A stretch of 64,000 nucleotides of DNA from Bemisia tabaci (GCF_918797505.1 NC_092797.1:56754192-56818191); one strand, 5' to 3'; shown: positions 1 to 11,815, counted from the stretch's first letter. Made by a program: numbers and translations. Notes: generated by a model from the letters alone, not told the origin.

Positions 1-112
1 CCTCATTCAAATTACTCTGGTTTTTTAGGGGTAAAATAGGCTCTGCAGTGGAGTAGACTCCCGGATGCCACTCCTAGGTTTCGAACATTGTAAGCAGTAA
101 AGACAGTATGGT

Positions 113-347
113 TCCCTCGCTTCGGCACAAATTGTTGTACTTTGAAGTAAATGCCTAGCTTTATTGCTTCATAGTCCCTTAAAAGTAAGGAGTTACGGAG
201 ACGGTAAAGATTATTCCGATAATTACACAGTCGAAACCGGCACACATTGTTGTATCTCGAAGTAAATGCCTTACTTTATTACTTCGTAGTCCCTTAAAAG
301 CAAAGAGTTACAGAGACGATAAAGATTACTCCAATAATTACACAGTC
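113..347. repeat. 115-bp tandem duplication, two copies
   Basis: Two adjacent copies of a segment of about 115 bp sit head to tail. Each runs from CGGCACAAATTGTTGTA through AAGTAAATGCC to ATTACACAGTCGAAACC. The shared ending recurs at 226 and 341, giving the 115-bp offset. The copies differ at scattered bases, so the duplication is not recent. Short reading frames on the minus strand through here only reflect the repetition. Confidence 0.85.
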
Positions 348-497
348 GAAACCGCGAAAATATTGAATGAAGCAGTTGTTGCATGCCTTGGAGATGTGCA
401 ATTTTAGTGCTTTTTACTACGTAGGATTTTGCGAGAAACACGATCTTTGATTTCTTCTGTAACGAACTTCCAAGCTCAAAAGAAGCTCTCAAAGTTG

Positions 498-524
498 AGG
501 CCGCAGTGGAGGCCGCAGTGGAGG
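498..524. repeat. Short 12-bp tandem repeat
   Basis: The 12-mer GAGGCCGCAGTG occurs twice in a row and is followed by a partial third unit. It accounts for the repeated Ala-Ser-Thr residues of a minus-strand frame and is not evidence of coding. Confidence 0.7.
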
Positions 525-540
525 CAATTGCCCACTCTAT

Positions 541-905
541 ACTGAGCACGGAGAAAAATGAGACCGGGTTGACGCACAGCGGCTGTGCCTCAGCACAGTC
601 GCCCGGATGACGATTTTAAACATGCCTACCAGTCCGTGCATGGGCACTGCCGCGAGACTGTCCTCAGCACGTTCCGCACGGATGTCGCTGGGCATAGTAC
701 TGAATGTCGCCAGGCACAATGCTGCATGTCGCCGGGCACATTTTGGACTGTTATCAGCACAGTCCGCACTGACGCTGGCACTGACTCGATTTTCGACCTC
801 CCCCGCGGGCCCAGGCGTTCCTGGGCCCGCGGGGGAGGCTCCCCAGAGAAGGGGGATGCAGGAGCCTTCCCCCCCTCCCCTCCGGCGAAATTTAACCCGG
901 TTCAG
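541..905. repeat. GC-rich degenerate repeat block
   Basis: This block holds irregular repeats of two motifs, CTCAGCACAGTC and TCGCCGGGCACA, spaced roughly 35-60 bp apart between 580 and 775. A GC palindrome and a C-rich stretch follow. The first 35 bases resemble the reverse complement of the segment at 5130-5175; both contain GAGACCGGGTTGA and, further in, GTGCCTCAGCAC. The block may therefore be one end of an old element. Two overlapping plus-strand frames of 103 and 123 codons cross it but look like by-products of the repetition. Confidence 0.5.
797..838. repeat. Perfect 19-bp GC-rich hairpin
   Basis: The left arm at 797-815 (CCTCCCCCGCGGGCCCAGG) is exactly complementary to the right arm at 820-838, with a four-base loop CGTT between them. 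The stem is almost entirely G and C and would be very stable in RNA or single-stranded DNA. No T-run follows, so it is not a terminator-like structure. Its role is unknown. Confidence 0.95.
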
Positions 906-1536
906 ACGCAGTTTCTAGGTAAAAAGTCGAATCTGGGTAAATACTTGTTAATTTGACCCACCTTTAGTCATACTTATCTCAAAAATTATTTGAGCTACAG
1001 ACTTAAGATTTGACAGATGTACATAAGCTACATTAGAGATTAGCTGGAATTATAAAAATAAATGTTTAATATAATTTTCTCAATTATTAAATGAAATGTA
1101 TAAAAATTGTTGGTGGAAAGTTAACTTTACAAATTGCTACTTTTTTCATTACTTTTGGAGCTTTCAAAATAACTTTTAATCAGATGGTACGCTTAATTCT
1201 AACTCCAAAGACATAACTTGAGTTACTAAACAAGTCGAAAACAATTTTTGAGGATAGTTCTCTACATTCTTGAGGTAAGTTTGACAAAAGTTGAATGGAA
1301 AATAATTTTTTGGAAATACAAATGGAAAAGAGAATTTCTAGATAAAGTTCATCTTAATAGAGGTTAAAATCCCTAAAAAATAAATGATCCCCAGGCTTTA
1401 TAGGTTTTACTATAATATTTGCATCTTACATTCTTTTTTTGGTTGATTTTTGTCAGGCTGTCATCTTTGTAGTCTATACTTAAAATACCTACATAAATTT
1501 TCATAATGATTTCGTCATCCACATTAATATGAAGGG
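906..1536. other. AT-rich stretch, nothing recognised
   Basis: The sequence is AT-rich with no long frame and no repeat that recurs elsewhere in the window. Confidence 0.6.
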
Positions 1537-1812
1537 CAGAGGTGCAAATTGTTCTCGACCGCGCGGTCGCGCCCAAATTATGGAGGTGCCCTAAAATTGT
1601 GGAAGCTGAGAATTTTTTAATTTTTTTTTTTTTTTTTTTTTTTTTTTGAAGGGTCTTTAGATTTTCAACTCTTGTGGAATAGTGCAACTTTGGCACACAT
1701 CCTAAAATCCAAATATTTAACAAAATGTTGGTGAGCGCACTGCGTTGACCTTTTTGCAAAAACCCAGCGCGTTGCAGAAAATTTCAGAAGCCTAGAACAA
1801 TTTGCACCCCTG
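1537..1812. mobile_element. hAT-like MITE, 276 bp
   Basis: The left end begins CAGAGGTGCAAATTGTTCT. The right end, read in reverse complement, begins CAGGGGTGCAAATTGTTCT, so 18 of 19 bases agree. The 8-bp flanks ATGAAGGG and ATAAAGCG match at 6 of 8 positions, which fits the 8-bp target duplication of hAT transposons. The interior holds a run of 27 T and no transposase. The 128-codon minus-strand frame crossing it, with an 11-lysine run, comes from that homopolymer. Confidence 0.8.
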
Positions 1813-3184
1813 ATAAAGCGCATCGATAAAAACAAATCTAATGATAATTAATTAATTACTAATTCTTCATGTATTTAATTGTTTCACTAAACGGAAAAGT
1901 TTAGTTTTGCAAACAGGCAAATGTGCACAATATCATGATAAACGTCTTTTTTTAGAATAAACTTTCTTACAATGTGATCATTCTTTTTAGAATTTGGTTG
2001 TAATAATCACTTATCATTGTTTATTTGAGCCTTTTAAATTTACATATACTTTAAATTTTCTTGATGCACTGTGATACAGTGTTGAGGATATTAAAGGCCT
2101 TGATACTCCCAGGGTTTCCTGAATAAAATGAGAACAATTTTCTGGCTTTTTTTTCGCCATCAAACGGCTACTGACACGCTTGGAAAAGGAGTACTATCCA
2201 ACGTTAATCTTTAAATGCCACTGGAAAAAAAGTAGCCTGAAACAAATCAAAATCAGCTTGAAATAAGCTGGAAAAAATCTTAAATTTGCCCCCAAGAAAC
2301 GTATGGCTTGAAATAAGCATGCTGCTTAAATTAAGCTACCCGGCTGAATCTTGGTGTAAGCAGACATGGATGGCTTGGCTAAAGATTTTTCATCTTATTT
2401 AAGCACCACAGAAGGCTTGAACCAAGTTATCTATCTTCTCAGGCTGAGCAAGTAACGTGCCTATTTTAAGGACTCTCTTTCCTTGATTCAAGAAATTTTG
2501 CTATCTTCGTCTAAGATCTACGAGTCTGCCAACAGCGTAGCATAAAATTTTCTTGCTCGCACACTACCTGATATTCAATTTAACCCATGAATAAGACAAG
2601 AGTGTAAAGGAATGCAGTGCACCTCAACTTTTTTCATAGTCTTACTCATATGTATGAAGTCAAATGAATATTAGGTTGCGTTCAAGCCAAAACATTTCAT
2701 GCATGATGAAACTGCAAAAATGAAAGATGCAACCAGTGGAAGAGGTGGTTTTATGGCATTTTAGTTTCATCCTTATAGAAATATACTTTGGCCCCCACCC
2801 CACCTCTCTTCACAAGTAATTAAGTTAAGAAAGGAAGTAAAGAAACAAATGAAACAAAATTGTAACACACATTAAAATAAGTAAAATATAAGCCCACATA
2901 CCTTCAAATATAAACTGTTGAAGAATCAGGATCAACACCCTAAATGCTCTTAATGCTGAATAACGGAGAGGGAAAAAAAACTTTGACGGTCAGAATTCAT
3001 TGACCAGCATTGAGTTCAGATTCAAAATGAGAAACTGATCATATGTTACACATGCTGGTGCTTTGAATTCTCAAACATCAAAAGCTACATGAAGCGAGGG
3101 GTTCTGCAGTATTCAAAACTAAATGCCATTGCTACATCTGTTTGGAGCAAATATACCTTTGAGTATCAATTTAATGTCCTAATA
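1813..3184. other. AT-rich non-coding stretch
   Basis: No gene is visible. Between 2217 and 2460 the motif GGCTTGAAATAAGC and close variants recur several times, partly as inverted pairs. The start, CACTGGAAAAAAAGTAGCC, resembles the ends of the elements at 7498 and 39800, so a decayed element may lie here. The rest has no recurring structure that I can see. Confidence 0.5.
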
Positions 3185-3432
3185 GGACCGAGTTCATCAG
3201 AAAGGAACCAACCCACATTATGTTGAAACTGAGAAAAAGAGGTTTGAAGTTGCATTCCTGCATAAGGCTCAATGTGGCAAAAGAACTTCAACCCCTCTTT
3301 TCACAAACTAATTTCTGTTTTTCAACTTTCAATTTTTGACAGGAGACAATATACGGCTAGTGGAACTCAAAAACATTCTTAACTCAATTTTTTAAAAAAT
3401 GTGGGTTGGTTCCTTTCTGATAAACTCGGTCC
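3185..3432. mobile_element. TIR element (MITE), GGACCGAGTT family
   Basis: Inverted ends of about 34 bp bound this 248-bp element. The left end begins GGACCGAGTTCATCAGAAAG. The right end in reverse complement begins GGACCGAGTTTATCAGAAAG and continues in step through CCAACCCACAT. A diverged copy in the opposite internal orientation lies at 21929-22180. There is no coding capacity. The superfamily is uncertain because no target duplication is clear. Confidence 0.88.
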
Positions 3433-3680
3433 AATTAATGGTTGCTTAGGCCTCTGAAACTGATCATTTCATTCATGCAAGAATTTGAGAACCCTTGTAC
3501 TTAACTTGATTCTTGCTGTTCAGCAGAAACATCTAAGAGCCATGAACTTTTGAGCCGCAGTGAATTTCCTTCATGTCTTAATTGTGTGCAATTATTAATA
3601 GAAAACTGTCATGTTCAAGTCTAGATTTTATGAAATGGCAAGAAAAACTTTAGAGAGATTAAGAGACAGCTGAGTATGAG

Positions 3681-4432
3681 AGCTCTCTTAGGAAATAGCT
3701 GAGTTTAGAAAAATTCCCAAAATGATGTTATCGCTTAAACTGAAAAATGATAAGTAATCCTTGAAATTGGTGTGCCGTGAGCCAGGCAGATAAGCAGACA
3801 AGATGGGCAGGTATAATGAGTGTTATCTTAGGGAATACTGCTCTAATTCACAGTAATAAGGCATGAATCTTATCATCGCAAAACTATTTTCACTCACAGC
3901 CCCTTGTAAACAAATGTTGATCTTGAGGGGAGTTGCCGATTTAAATTGCAACAGCATATACCAAAACATTAAGGATCAAATTAAATTATCATGTTCCTGC
4001 TCTCCTAAACCGTAAAAGTAGAGCAGTATTCTTCAAGAAGCAAACACCTTCCTAACAAAGATCAACACAAACAAAGATCTTCCTAAGTGTTAGCGGAGTG
4101 CAGAAAAATTCTAAAAGTGATTTAATTGCTTAACCTGAAAAGGAATGGGCAATCCTTGAGTTTGGTTTCCGGACCAAGCAAATGTTGAGCAGACACGATT
4201 GGGGGATATAACAAGTGTTAATCTTAGAGAATACTGTTCTCAGGTTACAGTTTTAATGCATGAATCTTATCGTGGCAAAAATATATTCACTCATGGCCCC
4301 TCGACAGATTTTGACCCTCCGAAGAGATATCGCTTCACATCCTTAATGCACATCACAACATTTAGGATCACAGCGGGGTATTTTAAATCATATTGTTCCT
4401 GCTCTATTAAACGGTTCAAATAGAAGAACAGC
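3681..4432. repeat. Old tandem duplication, unit about 395 bp
   Basis: The segment at about 3700-4033 aligns with about 4095-4432. Shared landmarks include GAAAAATTC, the CTTAA-CTGAAAA stretch, GCATGAATCTTATC and TGTTCCTGCTCT, all in the same order at offsets of about 370-395. Many substitutions and small indels separate the copies. The 74-codon frame in the second copy is broken in the first, which argues against a gene. Confidence 0.75.
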
Positions 4433-6502
4433 TGAGTAGAAATGATGCATGAATGAGACTCTAATAAATTTCAAAGGCTAAGTACCTGTTATATTCTAGT
4501 ATCTAGTGATGAGTACATAGGTGAAAGCAGCGTAGGTAAATTCAACGACACGGAGCCGAAATTCTAGCGCACAGACCACAGAGTAAGAACTATCAGAAAT
4601 GGCACTGATTTTAGTGTTTGGAATGTATCTCACAGTTGCACATTACACTTTTTACTTCAAAACTTTGACGGTACGATTGCACTTTTGCAAAATGCAAACA
4701 ATGTGTTAACTTTACCTAACCTACAAGCTTGCGCTCACCGATGATGGAGGTATTCAAGCTGCACCATTCAACAAACCGGAACCGGAAATATCACTCCCGC
4801 GAAATATAAATTGCACGCGATCAATTTTTTCCAATCATTTACTTGTAACTCTCAGACATTTCCTACAATGCTACATATTGCCAGTCGCTTAGAACAAAAT
4901 GGAACCGCCGTTGCGCGTGGGGAGGTACAAATTGGCCGTCTGCGCATGCGCCCCAGCGAGGAGAAACGAGAGTTGCAGCAATTTTTTCGGCAGGCGCATC
5001 TTGTCCTCACCTCATTCGCCTAACCGTGCTGAAAACAGGTGAGAATTTTTTTATCTCGTCTGGACGACAGTCACTCCTAGTCTTAGGGCCCTCCTTCCTG
5101 TGCCTCAGCACCAGCGCAGTTAAAACATTCTAAAAACGTGCTCAACCCGGTCTCTTTTTTTTCCGTGAGAGTAAACCTCTGTACCTACTCAAACTCTTTC
5201 ATGCAAAGACAGAGGACAAATACATAAGTAGGAATTCGATTGCTGCGGCTTGAGAGTCCTCCATGAGAGTGGCAACACTGCTAATGAATTTACTGTTCCC
5301 TATTTGGGCATGGAAAGTTTGACTGGATATAGATGTGACATTTCAGCATCCCTCTACTACGGTCCCGTTTGAAAGCTTTTTTTAAACTCGGGGAGTCGTT
5401 CTAGGGAGAATCAGTGATATTATCGTGTTTCTCGCGAATTTTACAGTACTTGAATCGCAAATCTCGGTGGCATACAAGAGCCACAAATGTGGGCACGGCG
5501 AAAAATGTGAAGGTCACCGCTTAAAAAATGCCTGATGGGCAACAAAATAAGACATTGATTTGTGTACTACTGGCACCACTACCACTATATTCTACTACTA
5601 TCACCACTCGGATGAATTTCGTATACAAACACACACGCGCAATAGAGCGAGGGGACTAGAAGCGGTATCTTTTAACATGCAGTCTTTTTGAGGACACGCA
5701 TTCAAATTCCAATTGTCAATATTCGCTTTGAAGTGCATCGTTACGTTCTGTATTGGTACACGAACGAGTAAATCGCTAGTAGGTTATTCCTGGAAGAAAG
5801 GAAACTTTCCATCATTATCCAATTCTCAACCTTCCTGCAATAAAAACTGCTCTCCCAGGAAAAATTTGCATTCAAGCTCTCAATGCTCTATTACAGTTAA
5901 CGGTAACGAATGCACTTGATTTTTCATTAAATCCATCATTCACTTGGTTATCGCGGCCATGGAACACACATTAGCAACTCGCAGGCAGGGTTACAATTTT
6001 TCATGAGAATATAATCTCGGAAAATCATATGAAATATTCAATGAAATTTCAAAATGAAAGATATTGACAAATAATTTGCGAATATAGATTTTCGACTTTT
6101 GAAGAGAGATTAAAATGCGGATAAATTATTGTATGTATTTGCTTTCGATGTTCCACGAATACGAACATCGTTATTTGTTTTGCGTTAGCTGCGTTGAGTG
6201 CGAAATACATATTCAAGCCCCTGAAAATATGAATATTTTAAATTGACTAAAATCTTTAAAAAAAAACGCATAAAACTCATTTGCTCATAAATTAAAATTG
6301 CAAGTGAGTTTTAACAGTTTTTTAATCATTATAAGTGATTTTAGCATCTTGTGCAGTTCGTTTTACGTGTAATGAATATTTTACAGCCTCGAAAATTTCA
6401 TGTGATATTTCACTCAAAGGACTGGGGGTATCAATGAGGGCCGTTTTTGGGTCAAACCCATCTAAAATTCCTCCTCTCGACATTTTTTGCTCATTAGATG
6501 CC
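4433..6502. other. Non-coding stretch, mostly featureless
   Basis: No frame here resembles a known protein; the longest is 70 codons. The segment at 5080-5175 is an inverted relative of 541-600 (GTGCCTCAGCAC and AACCCGGTCTC). That raises the possibility, not proven, that 541-5175 is a single large element. A short triplet-rich patch of ACCACTAC type lies near 5570-5610. Otherwise I see nothing. Confidence 0.5.
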
Positions 6503-6757
6503 TATATTTCCCGGAATGCATCATGATTTGGTCATTTCTGGTCTCTTTTCTAGTCTAATACTAATACATATATATAAACTATAGCCTGAACATGGGTCTG
6601 AAAGCCGCATTCGCTTTCGGTGAAACAAGCACAATTTTTGGCATTCCTCCACAAACACGCAGTTTTTGGCCAAAATCATCGTTCAGACCTATGTTTAAGC
6701 CGCCGCTAAATCCCAAAAGAGACCGAAAATGACCAAATTATTGATATATTCTGTAAG
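6503..6757. repeat. Inverted-repeat element, CATGATTTGGTCATTT family
   Basis: The left part has CATGATTTGGTCATTTC and the right part has GAAAATGACCAAATTATTGA, an imperfect inverted pair about 180 bp apart. The element at 20522-20750 has the same layout (ATCATCATGATTTAATGGTC and GACCAAGTCATGATG). Both look like diverged copies of one non-autonomous TIR element. Confidence 0.6.
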
Positions 6758-7497
6758 TTTTAAACCTTTCAAGGAAGAAATAATCGTCGAGTTGAGGCAA
6801 TTAAGAAAATAAGCTCATAAACCGCGGCCCGTATTGATACCCCTATTTTTATATTTTTCATTTCACTAGTGCAACGCAGAACGCGGAAAATAGATTGTGG
6901 CAATTCAGCCAAACTATGAGGGCAAAATGGAATTTTCTGCATCAACTCTAGCGCGCATTTGTCGAATCTGTCTCGTGGCAACGATGACGGTCGACGCTGC
7001 GGCCGCTTAAAATTCCTGAGAATACACTTCATCTCACGGCATGGGAGACAGTAAACCTCGGTGAACTTCCTATGCCCTTTGCTCCGCTTCGCTGAACAGC
7101 AAATGGGTTTTAATATAGTGTTTGTGCTTCTTAAGTCAACTTCAATCCTTTTTCACTCTGGAGCATTGATTCTCGCCATTATGTCGGACGGCTTCCACGC
7201 TCTTCCTGTCATGTCGCCGTAAATAATCCACCTTTTAAACATAATGGGCACAGTTTAGCAAACTTTTAGCGAAGAGGAGAGATTTCCTTGTCGAAAAGTA
7301 TGGCCATACTTCACGATTACGGTGGATTCTCAGCTTTTGTGCGATGCATTCTGGGGAAGATGGATATATTTCAAATTTTAACCGTTAGGTAGATTATTTC
7401 GGAGAAATTGGAATGCTCGTGCCGAAAATAATCTTCCAAAACCTTAAAATATAAGTGTGGATAAGTAGTGTTTCCGTTCTGCTACCCTTTTCATGCA
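6758..7497. other. No feature recognised
   Basis: Only frames shorter than 90 codons occur here, none protein-like. No inverted or direct repeats stand out. Confidence 0.5.
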
Positions 7498-7736
7498 CAC
7501 TGAAAAAGAAGTCTCTTGGATCAAAAGTCCAGACTCTTAAAAAAATTGACAAGAAAAAGCGCTCTTGGTGCAGTCGGATTGTTGCTTGAATCGAGAGCCA
7601 AGCATCTTAATTTAAGCTAATTTCCTTTTGATTCAAGCAAAAATCCGTTTGAATCAAGAGTATTTTTTCTTGTCAAATTTGTCAAGAGTCTGGACTTGAT
7701 GTCCAATTAAGAGACTATTTTCCAGTTTATCAATTT
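7498..7736. mobile_element. TIR element (MITE), CACTGAAAAA ends
   Basis: The left end CACTGAAAAAGAAGTCTC is mirrored on the right, whose reverse complement reads ACTGGAAAATAGTCTC. The inverted similarity continues inward through AAGTCCAGACTCTT and TTGACAAGAAAAA. The elements share no coding capacity. Similar end sequences occur at 39800-40272. Confidence 0.82.
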
Positions 7737-8221
7737 CGATCGTGAACTGGATTCAGTGCTTTTGACTTGGTTTCATTTGAACCGATCAGTTGTTTTGAGT
7801 TTCCTGATTGTCGTCAAGAGCGAGTTTTTCGGTTTTCCATGTTCATTTCCCACGCGATTGAAAAATCCTTGAAACTCCGGGAACGGACATAATCCTTCTA
7901 TTTTCCCGAAAACACTTTCGGAGATTTTGATCTAAACATAAGACCACCGTTACCTCGAAACGGCCATTGTCATCGAGTCATACGTTGACAGAGTGGGTCC
8001 AAAAACCCCCACGAGATAACTTGGTCTCCTTGAAACAATTGGAAAAAGCAACGGAGAAATAATAATTTATTTTGTTTGTTTTGTTACTCAATTCCGTATC
8101 GTGTATTGGGGAGAAAACTAAATCAAATCACAGAAAGGAAACGAACGATCGGTTGGCTCCCTGATGATCGGGTAACAACCGGAAGCAGATTGACTTAAAG
8201 TGTTTCTTATGGGAAATTCTG

Positions 8222-8387
8222 CGATGGCGTGGGCGTGGGCGTGGCGTGTTTTGCGATTAATCTGCCATGCAAACCCATGGAACCGGATCGATTATCAAGG
8301 CGTTCGCAACGAAGACCATAATAATCGATTCTTTCGCATAGCTTCAAACAGAAAATATCTACAGTCGATTATTAGGCTTGGCCACTG
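8222..8387 (-). mobile_element. hAT-like MITE, CAGTGGCGTGGCGT family, with 8-bp TSD
   Basis: In reverse complement the element begins CAGTGGCCAAGCC and ends in ACGCCACGCC with an expanded GGGCGT motif, like the copies at 19052-19214 and 52702-52868. The interior landmark AAGAATCGATTATTA is shared with them. The flanks AAATTCTG (8214-8221) and AAATTCCG (8388-8395) match at 7 of 8 bases, supporting a hAT-type target duplication. Confidence 0.85.
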
Positions 8388-8395
8388 AAATTCCG

Positions 8396-9311
8396 CCAGG
8401 AAAGGAGCAGTCCCCGAGGACATAATTCCCTCCCGCTAAACTCTGTCCATGAAGCTCCCACATGCTGATCCTCTGAGACAATGGCCAAACGCCTTACATT
8501 AAAAACTCCATTTCTAGGATTTTGCGGAAAATGGGGGATACTCCTACTTTCACATCCGGCCACCGACGCGACACGATCGCACACGCCCACTCGGATAATT
8601 TTCCACGATTCTTACTCAATCCTCCCTCTCATTTGTTTGCCGTAACATCTAGTTTATTATTCATGGAATTTTACAGCGGAGGAAAGACGTTTCGTCTGCA
8701 CTCCAAGCTTTCCTCATTAAGTTTTGACAGCGACATGCGTCCACCTATATTCTGACCGACTTAGACCTCGCCTCCAGCACGCACACAACGCCTAATCCTG
8801 TACTCTGATAGAGAACACCGAATAACCAAGCCTCTTCTATCAACGTTTTATTTTCATCTTTGCGGGACAAATTTTTATGAAATAATTGAAACGTGCTTTT
8901 GCGAAATTTCAGAAAACAACTTAGACATTTTCAGCTCTGGAAAAACTATTTTAAATATTAAACACGTGCTTTTCATTACTATTTTGCGGTTTCCAAGATA
9001 AAGAGTGAAGATTTTTAAAATATGTTTTGGAAACCCCTATTTTTGAAAATAATCTCAATATTAGAAAACAATTTCCAAAGCAAGGTACAAGAAGAAGATG
9101 AAAAAGAAAAGACCCTTTGGAATTTTACAAAAATTAGATGATAAAGTTTTTTGATTTAATCCATTGGAGGGATTTAAAAGTATCTAAATTTTTTAATATA
9201 AAGAATGAGGTAATTCATATTAAAAAGAAGAACATTGCAGTAGAAGGATAGCGTTAAATAAAAGGAGGAGAGGAAGCAGAAGGAGTCGAAGAGCAAAATG
9301 AACATCAACAA
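8396..9311. other. No feature recognised
   Basis: Short overlapping frames at 8372-8755 on both strands show no recognisable protein. From 8830 the sequence is AT-rich with purine-rich runs (9090-9120 and 9260-9300). Confidence 0.5.
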
Positions 9312-9560
9312 ACCTGCCGTGCCAAGGAAGAAAGTGCGAATACTCAGTTGTTGCCAAATTTCCCCTAAAAAAATACCGTTATGAGAATGTCATGCACATT
9401 TTTTCTTAAAATTTCCAGAAATTGTAGATTGAATTGCGATTAGAATTTCTGAAAAATTGCAAAAAAGAAATTTAAAGCTTTCCGAATGGATTCGTATTTC
9501 ATCAAAGGAAATTTCGCATGGCGGCATGGTTCATTCGACATTTTTCCTTAAGACGGTAGA
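9312..9560. mobile_element. TIR element, ACGCCGTATGAAC family (diverged copy)
   Basis: The left end resembles TACTGCCGTGCTAAGG and runs into GTTGCCAAATTTC. The right end has GGAAATTTCGCA followed by TTTTTCCTTAAGACGGTA, the inverted equivalent. Better preserved relatives are at 10540, 13685 and 28360. This copy has lost much of the ACGCCGTATGAAC core. Confidence 0.65.
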
Positions 9561-9983
9561 AAAATGATCAGGTTTTAAGGTTGGAGCCCCTCGACTGTGC
9601 CATCTCACGCTACGACTGTTGCAATGCGTGTAGCCTGAAGGCGCAGCTTCTTGAAGTGCGGAAGTGCGGAAGTGGGCCGCGAAAGAAAGTTAACGCCGAC
9701 GTCTCCTCCGGTTCTGGGTCTTCCTCGATGCATTGAAGGGTATCTCACCCCTTTGTTCCTCCCCCAGCGAGTTGATGCTGGCGGGGCGAAAATTGTGAAT
9801 AATAATTAGGCTCACAAGTTAAACTCACCTACCCGACGCGACGGCGGGCGCCGCACCCTCGCAACTCCCAGCTTCATGCGTAATTAAGAATGATGAAAGA
9901 AAGAAGCGGATAAGCTAGGAAAAACATGATTAACTTTTCATCTCCTTCTGTAGGATGGAGACTCTTTTCATTCCCTACCTCCT

Positions 9984-10026
9984 CCCCCCAACTCCCCCCA
10001 ACTCCCCCCAACCCCCCCCCACCCCT
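9984..10026. repeat. C-rich decamer repeat
   Basis: The unit CCCCCCAACT repeats about three times and decays into a C-run. It is a simple-sequence tract. Confidence 0.85.
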
Positions 10027-10077
10027 CATCTCGATCCGGCGGATTTATTAGCAGCATTAGTAGCTCACCCGGTGGAG

Positions 10078-10104
10078 TATAAATAAAACATTCGCGAGTC
10101 AACC
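10078..10104 (+). promoter_or_regulatory. Possible TATA-box promoter
   Basis: TATAAATAAA at 10078 is followed 21 bases later by TCAACC (10099-10104), which resembles an insect initiator. An ATG in the good context AACCATGG opens at 10125 and begins a 60-codon frame. TATA-like strings are frequent in AT-rich DNA, and the encoded peptide has no recognisable features. This is a weak candidate based only on spacing. Confidence 0.25.
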
Positions 10105-10539
10105 GCCGCAGCTCGATAATAACCATGGCTCTAATTATAATTATGATTCAGACACATTTTAATCTGTCACCAAGGACTCTTGTTCCCCGGCAACTTTATC
10201 AAATCTTCGAGGGACTCCTGACTTTTAAATGGACCGCGTTAAGCAGAAAGGAACCAAGTCACATCACCTATTGCCAAATTTATTTGGAAAATTTAATTTT
10301 TACATGAAAACGGTTGTGCGGATTTTGGTGCAAATTTCGGTGAATTTTCTGCAAAGTGCGAAGCAAATTCGTTGAAATTTTCAAAAACATTTGCACAAAC
10401 ATTCTCTTGTAAAAAAATTGAATTGCCCCGTTACATTCGGCAATAGTTGACGTGGCTTGGACCCTTTCTTCTTATAACGGGATCCAAATTTCCGTGATCC
10501 TCATCCCTCTTTCCCTCGACACGCTCGGGCCCCCTCGAG

Positions 10540-10797
10540 TACTGCCCTGCTAAGGATAATCGCCGTATGAACATTCGAGAGTTGCCAAATTTCTTCCGGT
10601 AAAATGTTAAATTTTGAGGAGAGTCGAGACTACTTTCTCTTGAAATTTTCAGATAATTTACATCTGATCGTGAATAACATTCTCTGAGAATTCGGAGGGA
10701 AAATTTTCACAGATTTTCCTGAAATTCATATTTTATCATAGAAAATTTGGCAACATCTAACGGCTCATACGGCGTTTTTCCTTAGTATGGCAGAGTA
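10540..10797. mobile_element. TIR element, ACGCCGTATGAAC family, 258 bp
   Basis: The left end reads TACTGCCCTGCTAAGGATAA, then CGCCGTATGAAC, then GTTGCCAAATTTC. The right end in reverse complement reads TACTCTGCCATACTAAGGAA, then ACGCCGTATGAGC, then GTTGCCAAATTT. The inverted arms extend about 55 bp. The interior is AT-rich and non-coding. It is one of six copies in this window. Confidence 0.88.
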
Positions 10798-11815
10798 GGA
10801 AAACGAGACGGTTCGTTCTTTTCTGGCCGAAGGAACGTAACTCCATTCCGTGGTTGTAAAATTGCCTCAAACAGTTCAATTTCTTACGGGCATGTACGCG
10901 TACAATTTTTATCAAACATTTTCTGATTTTTGCTTTAGATCGGAGAAGAAACCAGCGAAATTCTTAGTAGGAGAAGCCCGAGAATTTTCTGATAAAAATT
11001 CGATTTGTGATTAGAAATTTGGCAATCTTGAAATTTACTCACGTTCTTTTGTGAGGGAAGCGACGGGTTGTGCATTGACGATGGAATAGGCCGGGAGATT
11101 AAAAATACATTCGTATTTTTAGTTATTCAATTTGAAATAAGAGAGGGTGAAGTATGATTTTATCGGGCAGATCCTCAGCTTTTTATTAGAATTGTCATTT
11201 GCCGAAGGACAAAAAGAGGAGAAATTTTCCAGCTGTGACAATATAAACAGCGAGCTGTTCTTTCGACTTTTTTAAGTCACAATTTCATGACAAATTTTTA
11301 TAAATTATATAATTATTTGGCTTTTCTATAAAATTTTTCAAGTTTTGTGACGGAAAAATTCCTCACCTATTCGCCTGATTTACAGGTATTATAGGAGTGA
11401 AAATTATCGTGAGCAGCGGTACCAGCAATATAACTGGAATAATATTGAATGATGCCGATCAAGCGCATAGGTCCGATCCTGGGAAAGTTAGAATAAAGTT
11501 AAATAAAAAAAAATTCCCGGTTACATGTAAAACAATTTTTTCGCTTTGCCCAGATCAGTCATGATAGGTTAAAATTTAGCGACTTTGATGGGTTTTCTCT
11601 GATTTTTCAACATGATGTCACAATACTCTTCAAGTTTCCAATCTTTATTCCTATGGTCAGCCTCCGATGGATTTTCCATATTCTTCGTCCTGTCATTCTT
11701 TCCCTTCCGTCTTTTCATACTTGACCCGTCGACAAAGCGCACCACACACTCCCGATAAAAGATTCATGAATTAGCTACGCAGCTATAATCAATCAATGGT
11801 GTTAGTATCAATTCC
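10798..11815. other. No feature recognised
   Basis: AT-rich DNA without a frame above 60 codons and without a repeat shared elsewhere in the window. Confidence 0.5.

Larger units (their letters stand above)
9561..10539. other. GC-rich non-coding patch, promoter-like in part
   Basis: The interval at 9590-9870 is richer in CpG than its surroundings and carries a GAAGTGCG repeat (9654-9672). No exon can be recognised. A C-rich minisatellite and a TATA-like site follow and have their own entries. What the patch might regulate cannot be told from this window. Confidence 0.4.

Noticed and set aside
1621..1647. T27 run as the tail of a reversed retroposon
   Set aside because: The run lies inside a hAT-like MITE with its own TIRs, so it is internal simple sequence.
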